Program-made: the position numbers and the translations under genes
Shown: in pieces, positions 1 to 5,613 of the stretch
Position numbering within the stretch: position 1 is the first letter of the stretch
How the letters are laid out: each line of letters opens with the position of its first letter
Notes under the pieces: generated by a model
Database searches by the model: none
What the model was told of the DNA's origin: nothing
Seen by the model: only the letters and a program-made list of their open reading frames with translations
NCBI GenBank assembly: GCA_027451605.1
Contig: DAIDJA010000098.1
Coordinates: 1 to 6,847, forward strand
From: Acidimicrobiales bacterium
Lineage (GTDB): Bacteria; Actinomycetota; Acidimicrobiia; Acidimicrobiales; JABEUL01
Length of the DNA: 6,847 nt
Reading direction: 5' to 3'

Positions 1-678
1 AATGTAAAGGTTTCGGACAAGCAGGTACTGTTCGACTTGAATTTGACAGTCGCAGGCGGACAGATCCATGCCATTATGGGCCCCAACGGGTCAGGTAAGT
101 CTACCCTGGCATCATCCATACTTAAAAAACCGGGATATGAAATAATTTCGGGATCCATATTCGTCGAAGGAACCGATATTACTACGATGTCTCCCTATGA
201 GATTGCGCAACAAAATATGTTTGTATCCGGTCAGTATCCCTTGGAGATACCCGGAGTTACCGTAATTGATTTACTGTCAGCCTCCTCTGTGGTGGAAAAG
301 TCCGAACAGGAAATTCAAAGAATTGGGGAGTCGCTTTCTATCCCCAAGGACCTTCTTGAGAGGGGACTCAATGTTGAACTATCCGGCGGGGAGAGAAAGC
401 GACTGGATATCTTTCAGCTGCTTGTAACTATGCCTAAAATTTGTGTGCTTGACGAGCTGGATTCCGGTCTTGACGTAGATGCCCTGGAAGAGCTTGCGGC
501 TAAGGTGTATTCATTGTCTAAAGAGACTTCCATGACCGTATTGGTGATAACTCATTATGCAAGAATTCTTGAAATACTAAAACCCGATAAAGTGCATGTA
601 TTAAGGGGGGGAAAAATTACAAAATCGGGTGGCTTTGAGTTGGCCACAGAACTTGAGATCACCGGATACGACAATTGA
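1..678 (+). CDS. sufC: SufC, Fe-S cluster assembly ATPase (5' end outside window)
   Basis: Cytoplasmic ABC-type ATPase that works with SufB and SufD to build Fe-S clusters. The reading frame is open from base 1, and the codons before the first internal start (TTG at 37) read as normal SufC N-terminal sequence, so the gene begins left of the window, probably by about 8-10 codons. Visible: Walker A GPNGSGKST (79-105), Q-loop glutamine in GQYPLEIPG (codon 232), ABC signature LSGGERKR (from 379), Walker B plus catalytic Glu in CVLDELDSGLD (from 442), H-loop histidine in VITHY (553). The motif HAIMGPNGSGKST, the QYPxEIPGV segment and the C-terminal GY ending separate SufC from general ABC transporters, and no membrane domain is attached. 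Odd: the usual SufC signature FSGGEKKRN(D/E) reads LSGGERKRLD, and AFQYP reads SGQYP. sufB and sufD are expected upstream. Identity is nearly certain; full length is not visible. Confidence 0.93.
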   Translation, partial: NVKVSDKQVLFDLNLTVAGGQIHAIMGPNGSGKSTLASSILKKPGYEIISGSIFVEGTDITTMSPYEIAQQNMFVSGQYPLEIPGVTVIDLLSASSVVEKSEQEIQRIGESLSIPKDLLERGLNVELSGGERKRLDIFQLLVTMPKICVLDELDSGLDVDALEELAAKVYSLSKETSMTVLVITHYARILEILKPDKVHVLRGGKITKSGGFELATELEITGYDN

Positions 679-679
679 C

Positions 680-1819
680 CTAATCGGTTACATATATTAT
701 CCCGTTGCTGACCACTATATTCAACTGAGTCAAATTCGATGACGCGGGTCCGGAAATAACCTGTCCGTTGTTTAAATCAAATTGAGAGCCGTGACATGGG
801 CACTGAAATACGGATTGTGATAAAACCGGCTGAACCGTACATCCCGCATGGGGACAAACAGCATTGAAACCCACAAAGTTATTTGAAGTTACGTGAAGTA
901 CGTATGCGGGATCTCCCGAATAGGGATCGGTAAATGCGGCAACTTTGCCAAGGGGTACTTGCGATGCCGGCCCGATTAGAGTTCCTGCAACGGTGGTGGA
1001 CGGAGTCGGTGCCGCAGTCGATGGTACGCCGGAGTTCTGTTGTCCCGTCGTGGCCTGGGTGGTAGCTGGTGATCCCGAAGGGTTCAAAGTCGGTGCATTC
1101 GGAGTTAAAGACATGGATTTTTGACCGTCCGAGAACAGTCGGCCCAAAATGAATGATCCCCCCGCCAAGATCAAACCGACTGCGGCGGTATAAACGGCAC
1201 TTGAAGTTAAGAACCTGCGCCGATCCAAATCAAGCTGTCGCTGACCGTATCTGCTGGTTAAATGTGGATTCAACTTTCGTGCGTAATTTACTATATAGGT
1301 TTCCAAAGAGAATATGTTCTGTCGCCCCGCGATAATAAGCGGTATCCATGCGAAGAAAAAAACAATATCACTTCCCGTAAAATATGGGCTCGAATGGAAG
1401 CTTACCGTGAGAAATAGGCTGAAGGAAATGAGTAAACCGCCAATTGCCGCGATTCTCGAAAAAAGTCCGATAATTGTTCCAATTCCGACTGCCAGTTCGC
1501 CGAGTGCAATAACAAAGCCAATTGAAGCCGCATGCGGCAACAGAGGTTTTAATAAAGATCCCACCGGGGAATGCAGCGAATATGCCTTAAATTGCTGTTG
1601 AATTGAAATCGGGCTTTGAGCATTAAAAAATGCCGGGTTAGCTAATTTTTGCAGTCCGGCAAAGATAAAAGTAATTCCCAGAAATGCCCTTAAGGGTAGG
1701 ATTGCATAGTCGAACCTGTCGAACCCCCTTTTTTCTGTGGCAGATTTTAAATCTGATTGCTGAGAATTTTCCGGCATAACAATAAATTGTATCGGCTGGT
1801 TCGATAAATTACTGTTCAC
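680..1819 (-). CDS. DoxX-like membrane domain fused to a C-terminal Rieske [2Fe-2S] domain
   Basis: Predicted membrane redox protein, 379 aa, substrate unknown. Residues about 38-166 form four hydrophobic segments of DoxX type (LPLRAFLGITFIFAGLQKL at the start, then about 96-120, 122-140 and 149-166). A basic stretch with a twin-arginine motif, DRRRFL (199-204), follows, then a fifth membrane segment (about 206-228), a Pro/Thr/Ser/Ala-rich linker (about 237-285) and the Rieske domain (about 286-379). Rieske cluster ligands are C322 and H324 (CPHAGC) and C340 and H343 (CPCHGS); C327 and C342 would form the disulfide of high-potential Rieske proteins, and GPA (357-359) fits the proline loop. 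The expected topology has four helices with the C-terminus inside, then Tat-assisted export of the Rieske domain. DoxX/DoxD relatives include thiosulfate:quinone oxidoreductase subunits, but that activity is not shown here. Start is GTG 1819 or ATG 1777; neither has a clear ribosome binding site. Confidence 0.88.
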   Translation of the reverse strand: MNSNLSNQPIQFIVMPENSQQSDLKSATEKRGFDRFDYAILPLRAFLGITFIFAGLQKLANPAFFNAQSPISIQQQFKAYSLHSPVGSLLKPLLPHAASIGFVIALGELAVGIGTIIGLFSRIAAIGGLLISFSLFLTVSFHSSPYFTGSDIVFFFAWIPLIIAGRQNIFSLETYIVNYARKLNPHLTSRYGQRQLDLDRRRFLTSSAVYTAAVGLILAGGSFILGRLFSDGQKSMSLTPNAPTLNPSGSPATTQATTGQQNSGVPSTAAPTPSTTVAGTLIGPASQVPLGKVAAFTDPYSGDPAYVLHVTSNNFVGFNAVCPHAGCTVQPVLSQSVFQCPCHGSQFDLNNGQVISGPASSNLTQLNIVVSNGIIYVTD

Positions 1820-1838
1820 AAATATGAGTTTTAAGAAA

Positions 1839-1844
1839 ATTCTA
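1839..1844 (-). promoter_or_regulatory. Possible -10 box for the DoxX-Rieske gene
   Basis: On the minus strand the hexamer TAGAAT matches TATAAT at five of six bases and lies 19 bases before the GTG at 1819, which would give a leader of only about a dozen bases. No good -35 box sits at 16-18 bp. An alternative is GGGACA, 17 bp, TTATAT a little further upstream on the same strand. Weak call. Confidence 0.2.
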
Positions 1845-1851
1845 AGTAGGA

Positions 1852-1857
1852 TATAAT
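1852..1857 (+). promoter_or_regulatory. Consensus -10 box TATAAT in front of, and overlapping, the MFS start
   Basis: A perfect TATAAT lies in the short gap between the divergent DoxX-Rieske and MFS genes. Its last two bases are the first two bases of the first possible ATG (1856). The -35 region at 17 bp (TTTTAA) is poor. If this is the real -10, transcription would begin near 1864 and translation would have to start downstream, at ATG 1907. Confidence 0.4.
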
Positions 1858-3187
1858 GCTTTGGGTTAAAGTTTGTCCCACAGGATGGTTAAAATTTAAT
1901 CGTAAGATGAAACCGGTAAACAATAGGATTAATAAACTTCAATCAATCGCCAAAAAAGCTTTTGCGGATCTATTGGACCAAAAAAGTCCTTTCGGAAAAC
2001 TTGCTTTATTGCACATGTTGGTATCTGCCGGCGATACGCTTGTAACGGTATCCTTGGCGGGATCCCTGTTTTTTTCAATTTCTCCGACAGCTGCCAGGTC
2101 GCATGTAATGTTGTACCTGGTTATCACTATGGCACCGTTTTCCGTCGTGGCACCATTTTTGGGGTCACTTCTTGATTCAAGCAAAGCCATGCGTAAGTCA
2201 TTGGTCCTATTCAGCTCGGCCTCAAGAGCGATACTGTGCTTTTTCATGGCTCAAGACATAAATTCTTTGTTGCTGTTCCCTTTGGCATTTCTGTACCTTG
2301 TCGCTTCAAAGGTATATGTTGTCACCAGAGGTGCTTTAGTTACTGAGACGATGACTCCCGAGTCTGATTTGGCTACTCTAAATGCAAGATTGGCATTTTT
2401 GGCGGCAATAGCCGGAATGGCAGTTTCGATTCCGGGAGCCGCAATTTTAAAGCTTGTGGGTTCATCTTGGGATCTAAGAATCGACATTATTATATTTGTT
2501 GTATCTATGGTCGCCGGTCTTCGATTGACAAATACTATTTATCGCGCCGATCAGGAAAAGGCTTCGAGAATATCAAAACGCAAAAGATATCGACGCGATC
2601 TAACATCAAATTCACCACAGGTTCGTGGCCTCTGGAATTCACCGCGAGGATTTTTAGCTTTGTCGGCAATGTCAGTTTTACGGGGGGCCGTGGGTTTTCT
2701 GGTTTTTTTCCTTGCGTTTTTCCTTCGAAGAATAAATGCTCCGTTGTGGATCTACGGATTAATACTGACATGTTCGGCGGTCGGTTCGGTGGTGGGGAAT
2801 ATAACGGTTCCCCGGCTTAGAAAGATTTTGACCGAAGAATATATCGTTCTTGTCGCTCTTTTAACGGTTTGTATATTTTCGGCAATGCTGGCATTTTTAG
2901 GTGGACTCTTGATCAATGCGGTTCTGGCATTTGTGGTAGCAATGATGGTTGCAATTGCAAGACCGTCATTAGATTCCATTGTGCAGACTCAAGTTCCGAC
3001 ATTAGAGCAGGGAAAGGCATTTGCCCGGATAGAAACGCAGCTTCAACTTGTATGGGTCTTAGGTGCGATAATCCCCGTCATATTTTCACTTCCCTTGGTT
3101 GCGGGTCAGATAATACTGGCCGGGGTTACGGGAATCGGGGCTGCTTCATATCTGTCGTCAAAGCTAGCCTTGGACAGGGCAAATTAG
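1856..3187 (+). CDS. MFS-type membrane transporter, substrate unknown
   Basis: Integral membrane carrier, 443 aa from ATG 1856 or 426 aa from ATG 1907. Hydrophobic segments alternate along the whole length, about 10-12, with a strongly basic hydrophilic loop in the middle (residues about 230-262, including KRKRYRR), the usual division between the two six-helix halves of the major facilitator superfamily. The first half (FGKLALLHMLVSAGDTLVTV and LYLVITMAPFSVVAPFLG) resembles a carrier family common in actinobacteria; its substrate is not something I can name. The first helix starts near residue 47, so both starts leave the transport domain intact. ATG 1856 has AGGA four bases upstream but overlaps a TATAAT box; ATG 1907 lacks a clear ribosome binding site. 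The gene is divergent from the DoxX-Rieske gene and convergent with pckG, so it is probably transcribed alone. Confidence 0.8.
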   Translation: MLWVKVCPTGWLKFNRKMKPVNNRINKLQSIAKKAFADLLDQKSPFGKLALLHMLVSAGDTLVTVSLAGSLFFSISPTAARSHVMLYLVITMAPFSVVAPFLGSLLDSSKAMRKSLVLFSSASRAILCFFMAQDINSLLLFPLAFLYLVASKVYVVTRGALVTETMTPESDLATLNARLAFLAAIAGMAVSIPGAAILKLVGSSWDLRIDIIIFVVSMVAGLRLTNTIYRADQEKASRISKRKRYRRDLTSNSPQVRGLWNSPRGFLALSAMSVLRGAVGFLVFFLAFFLRRINAPLWIYGLILTCSAVGSVVGNITVPRLRKILTEEYIVLVALLTVCIFSAMLAFLGGLLINAVLAFVVAMMVAIARPSLDSIVQTQVPTLEQGKAFARIETQLQLVWVLGAIIPVIFSLPLVAGQIILAGVTGIGAASYLSSKLALDRAN

Positions 3188-3211
3188 AACCGGCAAATAG
3201 TTTTTTATCAG

Positions 3212-3223
3212 ACTGATGTCAGT
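3212..3223. terminator. Weak hairpin between the convergent MFS and pckG genes
   Basis: The 92-bp gap between the MFS stop (3187) and pckG stop (3280) holds a small inverted repeat, ACTG, 4-base loop, CAGT, followed on the plus strand by GG and four T. Stem and T-run are both short, so it is at best a weak intrinsic terminator for the MFS gene; nothing better is visible for either gene. Confidence 0.2.
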
Positions 3224-3279
3224 GGTTTTGGGATGATGGCATATCAACGCAACGACTGAGTCAATTAATGACAAAAATC

Positions 3280-5082
3280 CTAAGAGTTTAGTCTTTTATC
3301 AAGTTCATCGAGCTGACGGCTTAGTTCTGCCGGCAGCCTGTCGGCGAACTTGGCAAAGTGCTCTTTTATAAGGGGGATTTCATCTTTCCATTCGTTTGAA
3401 TCAACCTTAAGGAGCTCTGTCAAATCTTCGTCGGAAATATCCAAATTCTCCAAATTCAAATCCTCTTTCTTGGGGACCAAACCGATCGGTGTGCTAACCG
3501 CATCTGCTTTGCCCGTAATCCTCTTAAATACCCATTCGAGAACCCTGGAGTTTTCACCGTAACCCGGCCACAGCCATTTTCCGTTCGGGTTTTTTCTAAA
3601 CCAGTTGACGTAAAAGATCTTCGGCAATTTAGATTCGTCTGTTCTGGACTTCATGGACAACCAGTGCGAGAAGTAATCGGCCATATTGTAGCCACAGAAA
3701 GGTAGCATCGCAAAAGGATCCCGCCTGAGCACCCCAGCGGTACCTTTAGCTGCCGCGGTTGTTTCCGATGACATAATAGAGCCAAGGAAGACTCCGTGTT
3801 CCCAGGAAAATGACTCGTGGATAAGGGGAACAACCGAGGACCTACGACCTCCGAACAATACTGCCGATATGGGAACTCCGGCGGTATCTTCCCATTCGGG
3901 GGCTATCGCGGGATCCTGGGCTGCCGACACTGTAAAACGTGAATTTGGATGAGCCGCCGTAACTCCTGATTCGGGAGTCCAGTCATTTCCCTTCCAATCG
4001 ATTAAGTGACCCGGCAGATCGTCGGTCATATCTTCCCACCAGACGTCACCATCGTCCGTTAAGGCGGTATTTGTGAATATGGTATTTTCCTTTAGGGTCA
4101 ACATGGCATTTGGATTTGTCTTAAAGTTGGTCCCGGGAGCTACTCCGAAGAAACCCGCCTCGGGGTTGATCGCTCTGAGCTCACCGTCTCCTCCCAGTTT
4201 CATCCAGCAGATATCGTCACCTATTGTCTCCACTTTCCAACCCGGAACGGTCGGAATTAACATGGCAAGGTTGGTCTTTCCGCAGGCTGAGGGGAATGCT
4301 CCGGTGATATATTTAACTTCGTTATCCGGTGAAGTTAACTTAAGGATAAGCATATGTTCTGCCAGCCACCCTTCGTCTCTGGCCATAACCGATGCGATTC
4401 GTAATGCAAAACATTTTTTACCGAGAAGCGCATTCCCACCGTATCCGGATCCATATGACATAATCTCCCGAGTCTCAGGGAAATGGACGATATATGTGTT
4501 TTCCGGATCACACGGCCAAGTAACGTCATCTTTGCCATCCGTAAGGGGGTATCCCACCGAGTGAAGACAGGGTACAAAGTCGCTGTCATTACCAAGGTGG
4601 TCGAGTACCTTTTGACCCATCCTTGTCATAATTCTAAGGGACGCGGCTACATATGGAGAATCTGTAACTTCAATGCCAATTTGTGAAATAGGTGAACCAA
4701 GCGGCCCCATCGAAAAGGGAACCACATACATTGTTCTTCCCTTCATTGATCCTTTATAAAGTGAATACATCAAATTTCGCATTTCATTCGGATCCTTCCA
4801 GTTATTGGTCGGACCTGCGTCAATCTGCTCTTTGGAGCAGATGTAAGTTCTCTCTTCGACTCTAGCGACGTCACCTACATCGGATCTGGCAAGATAGGAA
4901 TTCGGACGTTTGGCATCTGATAGTTTGGTAAATGTTCCATTGGATACCAAGAGTTCACAAAGACGGTCATATTCTTCAGCGGTGCCGTCACACCATATCA
5001 CTTCATCCGGCTGAGTCATAGCCTCAATGCTATTTACCCAATCGATCAATTTCTGATTTTTTGTCGGAATTTCATTTGACAT
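3280..5082 (-). CDS. pckG: Phosphoenolpyruvate carboxykinase (GTP)
   Basis: Cytoplasmic enzyme converting oxaloacetate plus GTP to phosphoenolpyruvate, CO2 and GDP, the entry step of gluconeogenesis; it can also run in reverse. The 600 aa are normal for the GTP family, and motifs run end to end: the substrate region RVEERTYI (R74), GPTNNW (90-95), SYGSGYGGN (209-217), [12 protein letters not shown] with the metal-binding lysine region (219-230), AEHM with a metal-ligand histidine (H243), the P-loop FPSACGKTN with the reactive cysteine C267, the kinase-2 motif [11 protein letters not shown] (285-295), FKTNPNAM (320-327), FGGRR (410-414), the lid and nucleotide region WEHGVF to [13 protein letters not shown] (427-466), and the C-terminal [20 protein letters not shown]. 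No catalytic residue appears lost. The ATG start is supported by a ribosome binding site six bases upstream. A single-gene unit, divergent from thiL. Confidence 0.97.
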   Translation of the reverse strand: MSNEIPTKNQKLIDWVNSIEAMTQPDEVIWCDGTAEEYDRLCELLVSNGTFTKLSDAKRPNSYLARSDVGDVARVEERTYICSKEQIDAGPTNNWKDPNEMRNLMYSLYKGSMKGRTMYVVPFSMGPLGSPISQIGIEVTDSPYVAASLRIMTRMGQKVLDHLGNDSDFVPCLHSVGYPLTDGKDDVTWPCDPENTYIVHFPETREIMSYGSGYGGNALLGKKCFALRIASVMARDEGWLAEHMLILKLTSPDNEVKYITGAFPSACGKTNLAMLIPTVPGWKVETIGDDICWMKLGGDGELRAINPEAGFFGVAPGTNFKTNPNAMLTLKENTIFTNTALTDDGDVWWEDMTDDLPGHLIDWKGNDWTPESGVTAAHPNSRFTVSAAQDPAIAPEWEDTAGVPISAVLFGGRRSSVVPLIHESFSWEHGVFLGSIMSSETTAAAKGTAGVLRRDPFAMLPFCGYNMADYFSHWLSMKSRTDESKLPKIFYVNWFRKNPNGKWLWPGYGENSRVLEWVFKRITGKADAVSTPIGLVPKKEDLNLENLDISDEDLTELLKVDSNEWKDEIPLIKEHFAKFADRLPAELSRQLDELDKRLNS

Positions 5083-5088
5083 AACTGG

Positions 5089-5094
5089 CCTCGC
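5089..5094 (-). promoter_or_regulatory. Ribosome binding site of pckG
   Basis: The minus strand reads GCGAGG and then six bases before ATG 5082. GAGG pairs well with the 16S rRNA 3' end at an ideal distance and fixes the pckG start. It is the best such site in the window. Confidence 0.7.
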
Positions 5095-5102
5095 TTGTTT
5101 TT

Positions 5103-5132
5103 ATAGTAATTTCTTTAACTTATAACTGTCAA
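5103..5132 (-). promoter_or_regulatory. Promoter of pckG
   Basis: On the minus strand a perfect -35 box TTGACA (5127-5132) is followed, after 18 bp, by TACTAT (5103-5108), four of six matches to TATAAT. Transcription would start near 5096, giving a leader of about 15 bases that contains just the ribosome binding site. Position and fit make this a good housekeeping-type promoter; there is no experimental support. Confidence 0.55.
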
Positions 5133-5153
5133 TGTATTTATAAGTATTAATAG

Positions 5154-5175
5154 GGTAAGAACCTATATTCTTATC
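5154..5175. repeat. Inverted repeat upstream of the pckG promoter
   Basis: Arms GGTAAGAA (5154-5161) and TTCTTATC (5168-5175) are separated by CCTATA. Seven positions pair as Watson-Crick and one as G-T. The centre is about 68 bp before the predicted pckG transcription start, a distance typical of an activator site; this role is inference. Confidence 0.45.
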
Positions 5176-5181
5176 TCAATC

Positions 5182-5236
5182 TCATAATTTTATATTCATC
5201 GAGCGAAGGCAACGCTCATCGGATATAAGTTTATGA
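5182..5236. repeat. Long imperfect inverted repeat, 55 bp, centred on 5209
   Basis: From the outside in, the arms pair as TCATAA with TTATGA (5182-5187, 5231-5236), then a two-position step with one T-T mismatch and one T-G pair, then TTATATTC with GGATATAA (5190-5197, 5221-5228, one T-G pair), a symmetrical ATC/ATC mismatch, then GAGCG with CGCTC (5201-5205, 5213-5217) around a 7-base loop AAGGCAA. There is no T-run on either strand, so it is not a simple terminator. The GC-rich core stands out in otherwise AT-rich DNA. Confidence 0.6.
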
Positions 5237-5259
5237 TAGGTTTTCCTTATTCCTATCAT
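5233..5259. repeat. Perfect 8-bp inverted repeat overlapping the previous one
   Basis: ATGATAGG (5233-5240) and CCTATCAT (5252-5259) flank an 11-base loop. The left arm shares bases 5233-5236 with the outer arm of the 5182-5236 repeat, so the two hairpins exclude each other in part. A further perfect 10-bp pair, ATAAGTTTAT (5225-5234) with ATAAACTTAT (5278-5287), competes with both. Confidence 0.55.
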
Positions 5260-5360
5260 TAAAATAGATTGAACACAATAAACTTATCAAAAATTTAGTG
5301 TGATTTATTTATTTTAATACAAATTGTCAAAATTTCAAGGGTAATTTTTTATTAGTGAAC

Positions 5361-5387
5361 TAAAATTTCACCTTAAGTGAGATTTTA
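5361..5387. repeat. 11-bp stem with 5-base loop
   Basis: TAAAATTTCAC (5361-5371) and GTGAGATTTTA (5377-5387) pair at all 11 positions, one as T-G, around the loop CTTAA. No T-run follows on either strand. It may be an operator or an RNA hairpin in a thiL leader; low GC makes chance pairing more likely here than elsewhere. Confidence 0.45.
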
Positions 5388-5416
5388 ATAAATAATTAGA
5401 ATCAAAAATTTTATAG

Positions 5417-5434
5417 GCGGACAATTTGAAGTCA
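5417..5434. repeat. Bipartite direct repeat, copy 1
   Basis: GCGGACAA, four variable bases (TTTG), AAGTCA. All 14 fixed bases recur with the same spacing at 5536-5553, 119 bp downstream. Possible protein-binding site or trace of a duplication. Confidence 0.5.
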
Positions 5435-5454
5435 AGATATGTTCCACGTCTATT

Positions 5455-5483
5455 TAGGCAAGCTTTAAATTTGCATGGATAAT
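5455..5483 (+). promoter_or_regulatory. Candidate thiL promoter
   Basis: TAGGCA (5455-5460, four of six matches to TTGACA), a 17-bp spacer, then GATAAT (5478-5483, five of six matches to TATAAT). It would give a leader of about 125 bases before thiL. Other weak candidates exist nearby (TTGAAG at 5426 with TCTATT at 5449), so the choice is uncertain. Confidence 0.3.
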
Positions 5484-5535
5484 TTTTCGAACCCGATTGT
5501 AGGATATAAGATTTGTTTCAGTCTATGTGAAGTCA

Positions 5536-5553
5536 GCGGACAAGATAAAGTCA
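5536..5553. repeat. Bipartite direct repeat, copy 2
   Basis: GCGGACAA, GATA, AAGTCA; the same fixed bases and spacing as at 5417-5434. The end lies 60 bases before the thiL start, so this copy would be inside the leader if the 5455-5483 promoter is used. Confidence 0.5.
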
Positions 5554-5613
5554 TGAGTTTACTAACTTTTGGAATATGAAAGATCTACCTTATATTGAAA
5601 TCGGACATTAAGT

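Larger units (their letters stand above)
5109..5613. other. Long AT-rich non-coding gap between pckG and thiL
   Basis: Apart from the pckG promoter and ribosome binding site, the 531 bases between the divergent genes hold no gene I can support. GC is about 27% (129 of 480 bases counted at 5101-5580), well below the neighbouring coding sequence. The stretch contains four inverted repeats between 5154 and 5387, a two-copy bipartite direct repeat (5417 and 5536), a repeated 11-mer ATCAAAAATTT (5286-5296 and 5401-5411) and only mini-ORFs. It could be a regulatory region for both genes, a structured or small RNA locus, or the remnant of a lost gene. Confidence 0.7.

Noticed and set aside
1153..1601. 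60- and 95-codon plus-strand frames opposite the DoxX-Rieske gene
   Set aside because: They are antisense to conserved DoxX helices, have no recognisable domain and no start signal.
1939..3216. Several 75-117 codon frames overlapping the MFS gene on both strands
   Set aside because: The MFS frame alone gives a coherent pattern of membrane helices; the others are shadows.
4073..4564. 163-codon open frame on the plus strand inside pckG
   Set aside because: It lies opposite unmistakable PEP carboxykinase sequence with all family motifs. Its translation resembles no family and it has no ribosome binding site; it is a shadow frame.
5182..5259. Intrinsic terminators made by the strong hairpins
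   Set aside because: No T-run follows the stems on either strand, and both flanking genes point away from this region.
5439..5579. 9-codon ORFs at 5439-5468 and 5553-5579
   Set aside because: Too short, no ribosome binding site and no feature in the peptides; expected by chance in this composition.
5400..5613. TPP riboswitch before thiL
   Set aside because: Expected because of the thiamine pathway, but the conserved THI-box elements such as the CTGAGA block are absent on the plus strand.
5083..5613. tRNA, CRISPR array or insertion sequence in the long gap
   Set aside because: No cloverleaf, no regularly spaced repeats and no transposase fragment or terminal inverted repeats with target duplication were found.
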